In this document: positions 40,874-49,378 of the stretch, in pieces
Numbering within the stretch: the first letter of the stretch is position 1
Layout of the letters: each line of letters starts with the position of its first letter
From: CAISIP01 sp031396205
Lineage (GTDB): Bacteria; Pseudomonadota; Gammaproteobacteria; Burkholderiales; Burkholderiaceae_C
Assembly: GCA_031396205.1 (NCBI GenBank)
Contig: JANNKH010000006.1
Coordinates: 280,747-344,746 of the forward strand
Reading direction: 5' to 3'
Length of the DNA stretch: 64,000 nucleotides
Made by a program: the position numbers and the translations under genes
The notes under the pieces: model-generated
Told to the model about the DNA's origin: nothing
Database searches by the model: none
What the model saw: only the letters and a program-made list of their open reading frames with translations

Positions 40874-41662
40874 TCAGGGCAATGGCAGCAAACCGGGCCC
40901 GGGCGACATTTTGCGCGCGACCAGCACGATGTCGCGGTGAAACCGGCGCGGAACACAGCGATAGGCCAGACCAAGGAGCCGCTTCTTGCGGCTTCGGTTG
41001 GCCGGATCATAGCGAAAGTCGAGCCGCTCAAGGGCGAAACCGGACGCCTCGACAAAGCGGCGCACCTCGCGCGCCGAATACTCGCGGACATGGCCCATGT
41101 GTCCGAGTGCACGCAGCTTGCCGAACTCCGACCACGGGTCGGCCACGCTGCGGCCCAGCAGAAAACGGGCCAGGCTCGGCAGCGAGTACACATTGGGAGT
41201 GGTCAGCAAGAGGAAACCACCCGGCGCCAGCACGCGGCACGCTTCCGACAGCACCAGGGCGGGATCGACGCGCAGATGCTCGAAGGTCTCGCACAGCAGC
41301 ACGCCGGCGAAGTGGCCGTCGGCAAACGGCATGGCCTCGCGCTCGACGTCACAGCGCCGCACGTCCAGGCCCAGATCGCCGATCAGCGGCGCGACCCGAT
41401 GTGGTGCCAGATCGAGCCCCACAACCGCATGCCCCGTCAATTGCAGCAGCGCCGTCATGTGGCACGGCGCCGATCCGATGTCAAGCAATGGCCCGGCCGG
41501 TGCCAGACTTGAAACGATGTCCAGATCGGCGCGGTAACGTCGCCCATGCACGTCCAGGTTCGACCAATGCCATTCGCGCGCGGCATCGGTCTGCGCGGAC
41601 ACGACAGCCTGCAGCGAGTCGAACGCCTGGCGCACGCGCGCGTCGGTATCGCGGCCCGTCAT
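40874..41662 (-). CDS. Class I SAM-dependent methyltransferase
   Basis: 262-residue methyltransferase of the Methyltransf_11/23 type. Motif I is GPLLDIGSAPCHMTALL (about residues 57-73), acidic GLDLAP after strand 2, FAGVLLCETFEHL as motif II and APGGFLLLTTPN as motif III. Substrate unknown; similar proteins methylate sugars, quinones or lipid precursors. The start ATG at 41662 (MTGRDTDARV) lacks its own ribosome site but overlaps the stop of a 19-codon frame that has one, suggesting coupled translation. A TTG start at 41722 is the alternative. Convergent with sulfatase 2 and divergent from the PPK2 gene. Confidence 0.85.
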   Translation of the reverse strand: MTGRDTDARVRQAFDSLQAVVSAQTDAAREWHWSNLDVHGRRYRADLDIVSSLAPAGPLLDIGSAPCHMTALLQLTGHAVVGLDLAPHRVAPLIGDLGLDVRRCDVEREAMPFADGHFAGVLLCETFEHLRVDPALVLSEACRVLAPGGFLLLTTPNVYSLPSLARFLLGRSVADPWSEFGKLRALGHMGHVREYSAREVRRFVEASGFALERLDFRYDPANRSRKKRLLGLAYRCVPRRFHRDIVLVARKMSPGPGLLPLP

Positions 41663-41718
41663 CGTTGTCGGCCCGCCTGCGATGCCATCCACTTGCCCTT
41701 GTAGCGCCTGCCCATCAT
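41659..41718 (-). CDS. Possible 19-codon leader peptide coupled to the methyltransferase
   Basis: ATG ATG at 41718 with CACAGGG eight bases upstream begins a basic 19-residue peptide (MMGRRYKGKWMASQAGRQR) whose TGA overlaps the methyltransferase ATG as ATGA. This is the only good ribosome site for the transcript. It could be a translational-coupling leader or chance; there is no evidence of conservation. Confidence 0.3.
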   Translation of the reverse strand: MMGRRYKGKWMASQAGRQR

Positions 41719-41823
41719 GCAAACCCTGTGAGAACGGACTCGTTACCGCATCTGTCCGTGGTTGATGCGAACCAGTATCGCATCGGCCGCACGCCAGGGA
41801 CCGCGCTCCGTTACGATCAGCGC

Positions 41824-42642
41824 ATGAAAAAATCCAAAGGCAAGACGCCCGGCGCGGCAGCCACAGCCGATAAGCTGGGCAAGGGTTCCTACGCCGAGCT
41901 GCTCGAGCCGCTGCAACTGCAGCTCAACGACATGGCCCGCTGGCTGCAGCACACCGGAAAGCGACTGGTCGTGGTGTTCGAAGGGCGCGACACCGCGGGC
42001 AAGGGCGGCGTCATCGGGGCCTTTTCCGAGACGCTCAATCCACGCCAGTGCAAGGTCGTGGCGCTGGCCAAGCCGAGTGACCGGGAACGCACGCAGTGGT
42101 ATTTCCAGCGTTACGTGGCGCATCTTCCGGCGGCCGGCGAGATCGTGCTGCTCGATCGCAGCTGGTACAACCGCGCCGGCGTGGAACGCGTCATGGGCTA
42201 TTGCAGCGAGGCTGAAGCCAAGCTGTTTCTGAAGCAGGCACCGGTATTCGAGCAACAGCTGGTGGATGACGGCATCGTGCTGTTCAAATACTGGCTGGCC
42301 GTGGACCAGGTGCGCCAGGAGGAGCGATTTGCCGAGCGCGTCGCCGACCCGCTCAAGCGCTGGAAGCTCAGCCCGGTCGACCTGCAGGCGCGCACCAAGT
42401 ACGCCGAGTACGGGCAGGCCCGCGACGCGATGCTGCGGGCCACGCACACCAGCCATGCGCCCTGGACGCTGGTGGACTTCAATGACCAGCGCCGTGGCCG
42501 TATCACGCTGATCCGCCATCTGCTGGACCATCTACCCGAGCACCCGGTGCCGGAACCGTCGATCGTGTTCCCGCCGCTCCCGCATGATCCGTTGCGCGAG
42601 CGCTTCGGAACTGCGCAAAAGCCCATCCCATCGGCAAGCTGA
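41824..42642 (+). CDS. ppk2: Polyphosphate kinase 2
   Basis: 272-residue PPK2-family enzyme transferring phosphate between polyphosphate and nucleotides. Walker A is FEGRDTAGKGG (about 52-62), the conserved lid and Walker B LLDRSWYNRAGVERVMG, and the family ending with TLVDFNDQRRGRITLIRHLLDHL. The single-domain length fits class I, which mainly phosphorylates nucleoside diphosphates. Start at MKKSKGKTPG (41824); the frame extends far upstream but that part overlaps the methyltransferase on the opposite strand. Monocistronic, 60 bases before the MFS gene. Confidence 0.94.
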   Translation: MKKSKGKTPGAAATADKLGKGSYAELLEPLQLQLNDMARWLQHTGKRLVVVFEGRDTAGKGGVIGAFSETLNPRQCKVVALAKPSDRERTQWYFQRYVAHLPAAGEIVLLDRSWYNRAGVERVMGYCSEAEAKLFLKQAPVFEQQLVDDGIVLFKYWLAVDQVRQEERFAERVADPLKRWKLSPVDLQARTKYAEYGQARDAMLRATHTSHAPWTLVDFNDQRRGRITLIRHLLDHLPEHPVPEPSIVFPPLPHDPLRERFGTAQKPIPSAS

Positions 42643-42702
42643 CGCTGGCCCGCCCCGCGCGGCAGCCTGCCGCAGCCGCTCCACCGGACACCGTAACCCA
42701 CC

Positions 42703-43938
42703 ATGCAGGAATCCTCCATCTCCGCGCGCCAGGCCGCAATGCCATTCATCATGGTCACGGTGCTGATCGACATGCTGGCGATCGGCCTGATCATCCCGGT
42801 GTTGCCGGCACTGGTGGGCTCATTCAGCAACTCGCAGGCCGACCAGGCGTATTGGTATGGCGTGGTCGCCTTTACTTTTGGCATCGCCAGCTTCTTCGGT
42901 TCGCCCTTGCTGGGGGCGCTGTCTGACCGTTACGGTCGGCGGCCGGTGCTGCTGCTCGGTTTTTTTGGCCTGGGCATCAATTTTTTCCTTACCGCGTTCG
43001 CGACCCAGATCTGGATGCTGATCGCCGCACGGCTGATGGGGGGCGCCATGCAGGCCAATGCCGCCGTCGCCAATGCCTATGTCGCCGACATCACCGAGCC
43101 GCAGGACCGGGCCCGTCGCTTCGGACTGCTCGGCGCGATGATGGGCCTGGGCTTCATCATCGGGCCGGTCATGGGCGGGCTGCTCGGAGCGGTCAACCTG
43201 CAACTGCCGTTCCTGGTTGCCGGCGGCCTGACCATGCTCAACTTCCTGTATGGCTATTTCGTGTTGCCCGAATCACTGCCCGTGCAGCGGCGCAAGGCTT
43301 TCCAATGGAGCGCCGCCAATCCGCTGACCGCATTGCGCAAGCTGACACAGCTGCGAGGCGTAGCGCCTCTGGTGGGCGTGGTGGCGTTCAGTGGCCTGGC
43401 GCAGTTCGTTTTGTACACCACCTGGGTGCTGTACACCACCTTCAAGTTCGGCTGGGGTCCATTGGAAAACGGCTGGTCGCTGGCGGCGGTGGGGGTGTCG
43501 TCCGTACTGGTGCAAGGATTCCTGATGCGCCATTTGCTGGCCTGGTTCTCGCCCCAAATACTGGCCGTGATGGGCCTGTTGTCGTCCGCCCTGGCCTATG
43601 CATTGTGGGGCGCCGCCACGCAGGGCTGGATGATGTTTGCCGTGATCGGCGTGAACCTGCTCGGGGGCACGGTGACCGCGGCGGTCAACAGCATGATCTC
43701 ATCGGCCGCCGACAGCCGCAGCCAGGGCCAGACCCTGGGCGCCGTCAGTTCGCTGGGCAGCCTGATGGCGGTGCTGGCGCCGATGATCGGGGCACCGCTA
43801 TTGGCCATCGTGTCGCACCTGCCGCAAGGTGACTGGCGCATCGGTGCACCGTTCTATTTCTGTGCGGTGTTGCAGACTGTTTCGCTGCTGCTGGCCTGGT
43901 GGCATATCCGCCGCAACCACATTCCCGTTGCCGCCTGA
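42703..43938 (+). CDS. TetA-like MFS transporter (DHA1 family)
   Basis: 411-residue proton-driven exporter related to tetracycline exporters TetA(A/B/C). Features: FIMVTVLIDMLAIGLIIPVLPAL in helix 1, motif A GSPLLGALSDRYGRRPVLLLG, antiporter motif GFIIGPVMGGLLG in helix 5, and ADITEPQDRARRFG. Twelve hydrophobic segments. Such housekeeping relatives in proteobacteria are not necessarily resistance genes; no TetR regulator is next to it. ATG at 42703. Confidence 0.9.
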   Translation: MQESSISARQAAMPFIMVTVLIDMLAIGLIIPVLPALVGSFSNSQADQAYWYGVVAFTFGIASFFGSPLLGALSDRYGRRPVLLLGFFGLGINFFLTAFATQIWMLIAARLMGGAMQANAAVANAYVADITEPQDRARRFGLLGAMMGLGFIIGPVMGGLLGAVNLQLPFLVAGGLTMLNFLYGYFVLPESLPVQRRKAFQWSAANPLTALRKLTQLRGVAPLVGVVAFSGLAQFVLYTTWVLYTTFKFGWGPLENGWSLAAVGVSSVLVQGFLMRHLLAWFSPQILAVMGLLSSALAYALWGAATQGWMMFAVIGVNLLGGTVTAAVNSMISSAADSRSQGQTLGAVSSLGSLMAVLAPMIGAPLLAIVSHLPQGDWRIGAPFYFCAVLQTVSLLLAWWHIRRNHIPVAA

Positions 43939-43983
43939 CGCCATGCCCGAGCCCGGCGCGGCCCGATCGCGCAAGGTCGTCGC

Positions 43984-44826
43984 TCAGGAAGACTCCTTCA
44001 CCGTGATGCGCCACAACGTGCGCGCATCGGTGCGATCGGTCAGCGGGGCCGCGTGCAGCAGTTGCGCGTTGTCCCACACCACCACGTCGCCAATGGCGTA
44101 ATGGTAGGTGTGCCGATACCGAGGCGCGGTGGCGTGCTCCTTGAGTTGATCGAGCAAGACCACAGCCTGCGCATCGTCCATGCCCTCGATGCCGAACGAA
44201 CTGCCCGATACGCCGTACAGGGACGGCACGCCGGTATGCGGATGCGGCCGCACCAGCCGATGGCGAACCCAGTCGACCTTTTGTTTCTGGCTTGCGCTCA
44301 GCACCGATGCGACGGTGCGCGAGCGCTCGTTCAGATCGTCGCGGTTGCCGTAGTGGTGGCGTACCACCATCGTGTCGATGCGCGCGCGCATGTCCTGGGG
44401 CAGGTCGGCATAGGCGCGGGTCTGATTGGCAAACGTGGTGCCGCTGTTGGCCCGCGGCATCTGGATCGCATACAGCATGGTGCAGCGCGCCGGCACCGTG
44501 AGGTAGGAATAGTCGGTATGGAAATAGGTGCCCGCGTCGAGCAGGCCGATCGGCTTTCCGTCCCGCGACACGTTCGACAAGATCAGGATATGGGGGTCCT
44601 GGGGGTGGTGAAACGTATCGATCACATGCGGCTCGGGCGCTCCCCAGTGCTTGGAGAATGCAACGAACTGCTGTGGCGACAGGGTCTGGCGCGGGAACAC
44701 CACGAAGCAGTGGGTGTGCAAGGCCTGTTCGATCTGCGAAAGAACCCCGGCATTCAGGTCAGCGCAAAGATCAAGCCCGGTGATGCGCGCACCGGCAATG
44801 TCCGAGACGGGCTCGATCGTCAACAT
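43984..44826 (-). CDS. TauD/TfdA-family alpha-ketoglutarate-dependent dioxygenase
   Basis: 280-residue non-heme iron oxygenase that hydroxylates a substrate using 2-oxoglutarate and O2. Iron ligands: His-x-Asp in TYFHTDYSYL and the distal His in AQLLHAAPLTDRTD; 2-oxoglutarate Arg in TLWRITV. It has SKHWGAPEPHVI as seen in TfdA-type enzymes. Relatives degrade taurine, 2,4-D, alkyl sulfates or carnitine-like compounds. Start MLTIEPVSD at 44826, 14 bases after the SDR stop. Last gene of the TRAP operon (P-Q-M-SDR-dioxygenase), so the transported acid is its likely substrate. Confidence 0.92.
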   Translation of the reverse strand: MLTIEPVSDIAGARITGLDLCADLNAGVLSQIEQALHTHCFVVFPRQTLSPQQFVAFSKHWGAPEPHVIDTFHHPQDPHILILSNVSRDGKPIGLLDAGTYFHTDYSYLTVPARCTMLYAIQMPRANSGTTFANQTRAYADLPQDMRARIDTMVVRHHYGNRDDLNERSRTVASVLSASQKQKVDWVRHRLVRPHPHTGVPSLYGVSGSSFGIEGMDDAQAVVLLDQLKEHATAPRYRHTYHYAIGDVVVWDNAQLLHAAPLTDRTDARTLWRITVKESS

Positions 44827-44839
44827 CGCCTGCTGCTGT

Positions 44840-45607
44840 CTACAGGCCGGTGGCCAGGAAGCCGCCGTCGACAGCAATCGACTGCCCGGTGACGAATCCG
44901 GCCGCGGCGCTGGCCAGGTAGATCGCTGCGCCGACCAGTTCGTCGACCTCGCCGAAGCGGCCCGCCGGAGTGCGCGCCAGCGCCAGTGCCTTGCGCTCGG
45001 GTGCCATCTTGTCGCGGTTGAGTTCGGTCATGAAGAAGCCGGGAGAAATCGCATTCACCCGCACGCCACGCCCGGCCCATTCGGCGCCCAGCGTCTGCGT
45101 CAGGCTGAGGACGCCGGCCTTGGCGATGGCATACAAGGCACTGCGCGGCCAGCCGCGGTGCGACGCGAGCGAAGCAATGTTGATGATCGCGCCGCTGCCG
45201 CGACCCAGCATGTGGCGGCCCACCTCGGTGCAGGCAAAGAACACGCTCTTGAGGTCAGTATCGATGATGGCATCCCAGTCGGCCGTAGTGAATTCCTCCG
45301 CCGGTTTGAGCAGCGTGATACCCTGGCAGTTGACCAGCACATCGATGTGTCCGCCATGCGCCAGCGTGATGCCGACCAGGCCGCGCAGCCCCTCCTCGGT
45401 GCTGACATCGGCCTGGTAACCCGACACCGGACCATCGCCGGCAAGTTCGGCCAGCGCCTGGGCGAGCTTGTTGGCGTTGCGCCCGGCGATCACCACCTGC
45501 GCGCCGGCCTGCAGGTAGCCGCGCGCGATCGCCTTGCCGATGCCGCTGGTGCCGCCGATCACCAATGCGTGCCGGCCATCCAGGCTGAAGTTGGCTGGCG
45601 TTGTCAT
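44840..45607 (-). CDS. Short-chain dehydrogenase/reductase (SDR)
   Basis: 255-residue NAD(P)-dependent classical SDR. Cofactor loop VIGGTSGIGKAIA (about 17-29), catalytic Ser in IINIASLASHRG and Tyr-x3-Lys in ALYAIAKAG, then NAISPGFFMTE and SIAVDGGFLATG. Start at 45607 has TGAGGGCCGT upstream and is 7 bases after the TRAP M-subunit stop. It probably oxidises a hydroxyl group in the compound imported by the TRAP system, before or after the dioxygenase step. Confidence 0.93.
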   Translation of the reverse strand: MTTPANFSLDGRHALVIGGTSGIGKAIARGYLQAGAQVVIAGRNANKLAQALAELAGDGPVSGYQADVSTEEGLRGLVGITLAHGGHIDVLVNCQGITLLKPAEEFTTADWDAIIDTDLKSVFFACTEVGRHMLGRGSGAIINIASLASHRGWPRSALYAIAKAGVLSLTQTLGAEWAGRGVRVNAISPGFFMTELNRDKMAPERKALALARTPAGRFGEVDELVGAAIYLASAAAGFVTGQSIAVDGGFLATGL

Positions 45608-45614
45608 ACGGCCC

Positions 45615-46934
45615 TCATTTGACAAGTTCGGGTGAAATCAGCTTGGGCAGCAACAACGTGATCCCGGGCCACAGGATGAGGCCCACCAATACCAGCAGCA
45701 TCGGTATCAGCATGATCATGGTGTCCTTGAGCGCATAGCGCAGGCGCACACCGGCCACCGAACAGGCTATCATCAGGCACAGTCCGTACGGCGGCGTGAC
45801 CAGGCCAAATGCGAGCGAGACGATGCCGATGATGGCAAATTGGATCGGATGCATGTCGACCGACTGCACCAGCGGCTGCAACGTCACGCCGACGATGATG
45901 ATGGCCGGGATCGCATCGAGAAAGCAACCGGTGATCAAGAACACGGCTGCGATGAAGAAGCCCACGCCGGTAATGCCCAGGCCCCAGGACGTGACGCCCT
46001 CGAGCAGCGCCTTGGGTATCTGGTAGTACGCCAGCAGCCAGCCGAATGCCGACGCCGTGCCGACACAGAACAACGCGATCGCCGACAGGCGACCGGTCTC
46101 GGACAAGGCCTCGACCAGGCGCTGGAGGTCCATCTCCCGATAGACGATGGCGGTCAGTGCCAGCGCATAAAGCACCGCGACGGCGGCCGACTCGGTCGGT
46201 GTGAACCAGCCCAGCAGGATGCCCCCGACGATGATGAAGGGCGTCATCAGTGCCGGAATCGACTGAAACGCCGCCGTGATGAACTGGACAAAGGTGGCCC
46301 TCGGATGGATCGGGTATTTACGCCGCACTGCGTACACATGCACCGTCGCCATCTGCGCTGCGGCGATCAACAGGCCCGGAACAATACCGGCCAGGTACAG
46401 CGCACCGATCGAGGTTGAAATGACGCCGCCCCACACCACCATCAGGATCGATGGCGGAATCACCACCGCCAGTGTTGCCGAAACGGCGGTGACGGCGATC
46501 GAGAACGACAGGTCGTAGCCTTCCTTGGTCTGGGCGTCGATGAAGATCTTGCTCTGGCTGGCGGCGTCTGCGGTGCTGGAGCCCGAGATGCCGGCAAAGA
46601 ACACCGACAGGACCACATTGCACTGGGCCAGCGCACCGGGCATGCGCCCGACAAGGGTACGCGACAACACCACCAGGCGATCGGTGATGCCGCCCACGCC
46701 CATCAGGTTGGCCGTGAGCAGGAACAACGGAACGGCCAGCAGGATGAACGAGTTGTACGACTTGAAGGTCTCATTGAACAGCATCATCGGCGACAGGCGC
46801 GGTTCGTAGGCCAGGATGGGCAGGCAGGCCAGCCCCAGCGCGAATGCCACCGGAACCCGCATGGCCAGGAAGAAGAAGAACGCGCCAAACAACACCAGCG
46901 AGGCCATCGCCGGGCTGAGCATGGATTGCATCAT
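45615..46934 (-). CDS. TRAP transporter large permease (DctM family)
   Basis: Sodium-driven secondary transporter subunit, 439 residues, about twelve helices. Typical start (LVLFGAFFFFLAMRVPVAFALGLACL), GISGSSTADAASQSKI, VIPPSILMVVWG and the second-half repeat VTPPYGLCLMIAC. Start at ATG 46934 overlaps the Q-subunit stop by four bases. A longer open frame continues upstream against the Q gene and is rejected. Works with DctP and DctQ encoded next to it; C4-dicarboxylates are only one of many acids such systems carry. Confidence 0.95.
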   Translation of the reverse strand: MMQSMLSPAMASLVLFGAFFFFLAMRVPVAFALGLACLPILAYEPRLSPMMLFNETFKSYNSFILLAVPLFLLTANLMGVGGITDRLVVLSRTLVGRMPGALAQCNVVLSVFFAGISGSSTADAASQSKIFIDAQTKEGYDLSFSIAVTAVSATLAVVIPPSILMVVWGGVISTSIGALYLAGIVPGLLIAAAQMATVHVYAVRRKYPIHPRATFVQFITAAFQSIPALMTPFIIVGGILLGWFTPTESAAVAVLYALALTAIVYREMDLQRLVEALSETGRLSAIALFCVGTASAFGWLLAYYQIPKALLEGVTSWGLGITGVGFFIAAVFLITGCFLDAIPAIIIVGVTLQPLVQSVDMHPIQFAIIGIVSLAFGLVTPPYGLCLMIACSVAGVRLRYALKDTMIMLIPMLLVLVGLILWPGITLLLPKLISPELVK

Positions 46935-47413
46935 GCGGTGTCTCCCGCTGCGATGGTACGCAGGTCGGCAAAGAATTGCTCGCCCAGGAACAGCAACCAG
47001 GTGACGCCGGCCAGCGGCCAGGCCATGAAGATATAGGTCATCGGCAGTTCGGCCAGTTCGGAGCTCTGGTTCCAGCCAAACTGCACGAACGCGATACCCC
47101 AGTACACATAGACCAGCGCAAACACCAGGATCAGCAGGTTCGTGACGATGCGCAACATGGCGTTGGGCCGTGGCTTGAGTGTCGGCCAAACGTCGACATC
47201 GAAATGCGTACCGTCGCGCACCGCGATCATGGCGCCGAGCATCACCATCCAGATGAACACGAAGCGGGACAACTCCTCGGTCCAGATGTAAGACGGAATG
47301 AGTTGTGTGTAGCGCGATATCACCTGCATCGTGATCGGCACCATCAAGGTGGCCACCGCGGCCACCATCAGCCAACGCAGCAGGGCCTGGTATCGGTCCA
47401 GAATCTTTTTCAT
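46931..47413 (-). CDS. TRAP transporter small permease (DctQ family)
   Basis: 160-residue membrane subunit with four helices (LMVAAVATLMVPITMQVISRY, RFVFIWMVMLGAMIAVRDGTHF, IVTNLLILVFALVYVYWGIAF, IFMAWPLAGVTWLLFLGE). The conserved WTEELSRF before helix 2 is present. ATG at 47413 (MKKILDRYQ) with GAGAGCGTGCG before it. Separated from the binding-protein gene by a strong hairpin and T run, and coupled to the M subunit by an ATGA overlap. Confidence 0.93.
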   Translation of the reverse strand: MKKILDRYQALLRWLMVAAVATLMVPITMQVISRYTQLIPSYIWTEELSRFVFIWMVMLGAMIAVRDGTHFDVDVWPTLKPRPNAMLRIVTNLLILVFALVYVYWGIAFVQFGWNQSSELAELPMTYIFMAWPLAGVTWLLFLGEQFFADLRTIAAGDTA

Positions 47414-47426
47414 CGCACGCTCTCGC

Positions 47427-47467
47427 AAAAAAGGAACGCGCCGCTCCAGCATGGCCGGGGCGGCGCG
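47427..47467 (-). terminator. Hairpin/attenuator between dctP and dctQ
   Basis: On the lower strand CGCGCCGCCCC (47467-47457) pairs with GGAGCGGCGCG (47447-47437), one G-U-type mismatch, followed by TTCC and six T (47432-47427). It fits a partial terminator or mRNA-stabilising hairpin that keeps binding-protein expression above that of the permease. Confidence 0.75.
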
Positions 47468-47480
47468 ATGGCTAGGGAAG

Positions 47481-48485
47481 TTACTTGATCGCGAGAATCT
47501 GGGCGTGGATGGCGTCGGCGCCGATTTCCTTGGCGTAGCCCGCCATCACCGGATCAACCATGGCCTGCATCTTGGCGCGGTCGGCAAACGGAATGCGCTT
47601 GAGCTTGCCGGCTTTCTCCATGACGTCGAGCTTGGCCGTGTCTTCGGACGACTCGAGTTGGCGACCAAAGGCACCCGCCTCCTTGCCCGCCTTGAGAACG
47701 GCAGCCTGCAGGTCCGCTGGCAGCTTGGCGAAGGTCTTGCCGGAAAAACACAGCGGACGGATGGTGATCGCGTGCTGCGTCATCACCAGGCTCGACGCCA
47801 CCTCGTAGAACTTCATCTGCTCTACACCGGCGGCTTCGTTCTCGCCCGCCGCAATCACGCCGTTCTGGATCGCGTTGTAGACCTCGTTGTAGGCGATCAC
47901 CGTCGGAGCCATGCCGGCCGCAGCGAAGGTGCGGCTCCAGATCGGCGCGCCCTGCACCCGCACTTTGAGTCCCTTGATTTCCGCCAGGTCTTTCAGGGGC
48001 TTGTTGACAAAAAGATTGCGGGTCCCGCCGCCGGCGTAACCGATCAGCATGACCTCGGCCTTTTGCGCGACCTCGTCGGCAATCGGCTTGAGAATGTCGG
48101 CGTCCAGCACCTTGTTCCAGTGGTTCAGGTCGCGGAACAGGAACGGCGCGTCGATGAATGGTGCCGCCTTGGAAAACGTCGACATGTGGGCCGGCGACAC
48201 GATCGCGAAATCGACCGCCTTGCCCTGGTTCATGTAGGCGAAATAGTCTTTTTCCAGACCCAGTTCGCTGTTTTTATGCAGCACGAAGTTGACCGGTTTT
48301 CCATAATACTTGTTGACCAACTCGCCGAACTTCGCCAGCGACTTGGTGAACGCATGGTCATCATTGAATTGCGATGCACCGTGCAGGGTGATCACCTGTT
48401 GTGCACCTGCTGTAGCGCTGATTACCGCCAGCGCCAATGCAGCAAAGCCCGCGCGTAGCTTGCCACTGAAAACATGTTTGTTCAT
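47481..48485 (-). CDS. TRAP transporter solute-binding protein (DctP family)
   Basis: 334-residue periplasmic binding protein, first gene of the TRAP operon. Signal peptide ends at ISATAGA; then QQVITLHGASQFNDDHAFTKSL; the family carboxylate-binding Arg is probably in KGLKVRVQGAPIWSRTFAAAGMAPTVIAYNEVYNAIQNGVI. The AFGRQLESSEDTAKL segment near the end is also typical. ATG at 48485 with GCAGGAGACTCC directly before it. Ligand unknown; the downstream SDR and dioxygenase suggest an oxidisable organic acid. Confidence 0.94.
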   Translation of the reverse strand: MNKHVFSGKLRAGFAALALAVISATAGAQQVITLHGASQFNDDHAFTKSLAKFGELVNKYYGKPVNFVLHKNSELGLEKDYFAYMNQGKAVDFAIVSPAHMSTFSKAAPFIDAPFLFRDLNHWNKVLDADILKPIADEVAQKAEVMLIGYAGGGTRNLFVNKPLKDLAEIKGLKVRVQGAPIWSRTFAAAGMAPTVIAYNEVYNAIQNGVIAAGENEAAGVEQMKFYEVASSLVMTQHAITIRPLCFSGKTFAKLPADLQAAVLKAGKEAGAFGRQLESSEDTAKLDVMEKAGKLKRIPFADRAKMQAMVDPVMAGYAKEIGADAIHAQILAIK

Positions 48486-48554
48486 TGGAGTCTCCTGCTG
48501 CGACGGTCGTGCGTCTGATAGTTGAATTGCCGCTCATCCGGCCCCGACCGTGCA

Positions 48555-48583
48555 ACTTTAGGGGTCTCGGACCCAGCTGTCAA
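48555..48583 (-). promoter_or_regulatory. Promoter of the TRAP-SDR-dioxygenase operon, with operator in spacer
   Basis: On the lower strand TTGACA (48583-48578), 17 bases, TAAAGT (48560-48555). The spacer holds the palindrome GGGTC-TCG-GACCC (48562-48574), a likely repressor site. Confidence 0.6.
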
Positions 48584-48594
48584 ACATAATATGA

Positions 48595-48608
48595 TAGGGT
48601 GAACCCTA
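48595..48608. promoter_or_regulatory. Second palindrome upstream of the TRAP operon promoter
   Basis: TAGGGT-GA-ACCCTA, perfect in its arms, about 12 bases upstream of the -35 box. It shares GGGT..ACCC with the palindrome in the spacer. It could be an activator site or the partner of a looped repressor site. No regulator gene is adjacent. Confidence 0.45.
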
Positions 48609-48629
48609 GGTCGCAGCGTCGCCAAACCG

Positions 48630-49103
48630 TCATTTGCTGACGATGATTTTCCAGGCTGCATCGGCTTGCGCCTGGAAACTTTTCCAGTCACCCGCAAGCC
48701 AGCGCTGGCGCCCCCGCTCTGCGTAGAACAGGTGCAGGCGGTCACCGAAAAACTCCCAAATCGAGCCGTCCGTCGCAATCAGGCCCTCCCCCAGCGACAG
48801 GGCATTGGCGCAATGGCCGTTGTAGCGTGGCACATATTGCGCTGGATCGGCAGCAAACCGGTTCGCACTTTCCCGGGAGGCAAAGCGCCAGGTGGCACCC
48901 CGGTACTGGACCTCGAACCGCTTGTCGCCGGCAAGCACCTTGTGTGCCCTTTGCACCTCGGGTGCGAAATATGACACCGTATCCTGGCCGCCGATGGCGG
49001 TGTTGCCAAAAGCGCTGGTGCTGACCGGTTCCGCGGCATGGCCCAGTCCCGCCAGCAGAAGCAGGAACAGCGCCAAGATAGCCGACAACGAGGTGCGTGA
49101 CAT
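48630..49103 (-). CDS. YHS-domain protein, exported
   Basis: 157-residue protein with a signal peptide (MSRTSLSAILALFLLLLAGLGHA) and one YHS domain: AFGNTAIGGQDTVSYFAPEVQRAHKVLAGDKRFEVQYRGATWRFASRESANRFAADPAQYVPRYNGHCANALSLG. YHS domains occur in metal-handling proteins, with the Cys and Tyr/His residues as possible ligands. Role here unknown. ATG at 49103 with AGAGGATC before it. The space to dctP carries the TRAP promoter, so it is probably its own unit. Confidence 0.85.
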   Translation of the reverse strand: MSRTSLSAILALFLLLLAGLGHAAEPVSTSAFGNTAIGGQDTVSYFAPEVQRAHKVLAGDKRFEVQYRGATWRFASRESANRFAADPAQYVPRYNGHCANALSLGEGLIATDGSIWEFFGDRLHLFYAERGRQRWLAGDWKSFQAQADAAWKIIVSK

Positions 49104-49378
49104 GGAAGATCCTCTTGCAATGGTGGAAACGGCGCGGGTCATCGGCCGGGATTGCGCATCTCCAGCGGGTCCGACCTGCACGATCTGTCGACGGGCCCCG
49201 GCATTGCTTACAGCGTCCCTGTTCCCTGTCAACGTTGGCGACCAATGTCGGTTCAACGCGACCAATCCAGAGCGACCCCAATTGCACACCAGGTGTTACA
49301 AAAAAAGGCCGGTCCCGGTGCGCCGACAATACGCCGCTTTGGCAACCCGCCACATCAACCCGCAGCGAAAGGCAATTA

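Noticed and set aside
42703..43938. Tetracycline resistance determinant
   Set aside because: The protein is TetA-like but lacks an adjacent tetR and mobile-element context; the operator-bearing TetR at 37 kb belongs to another locus.
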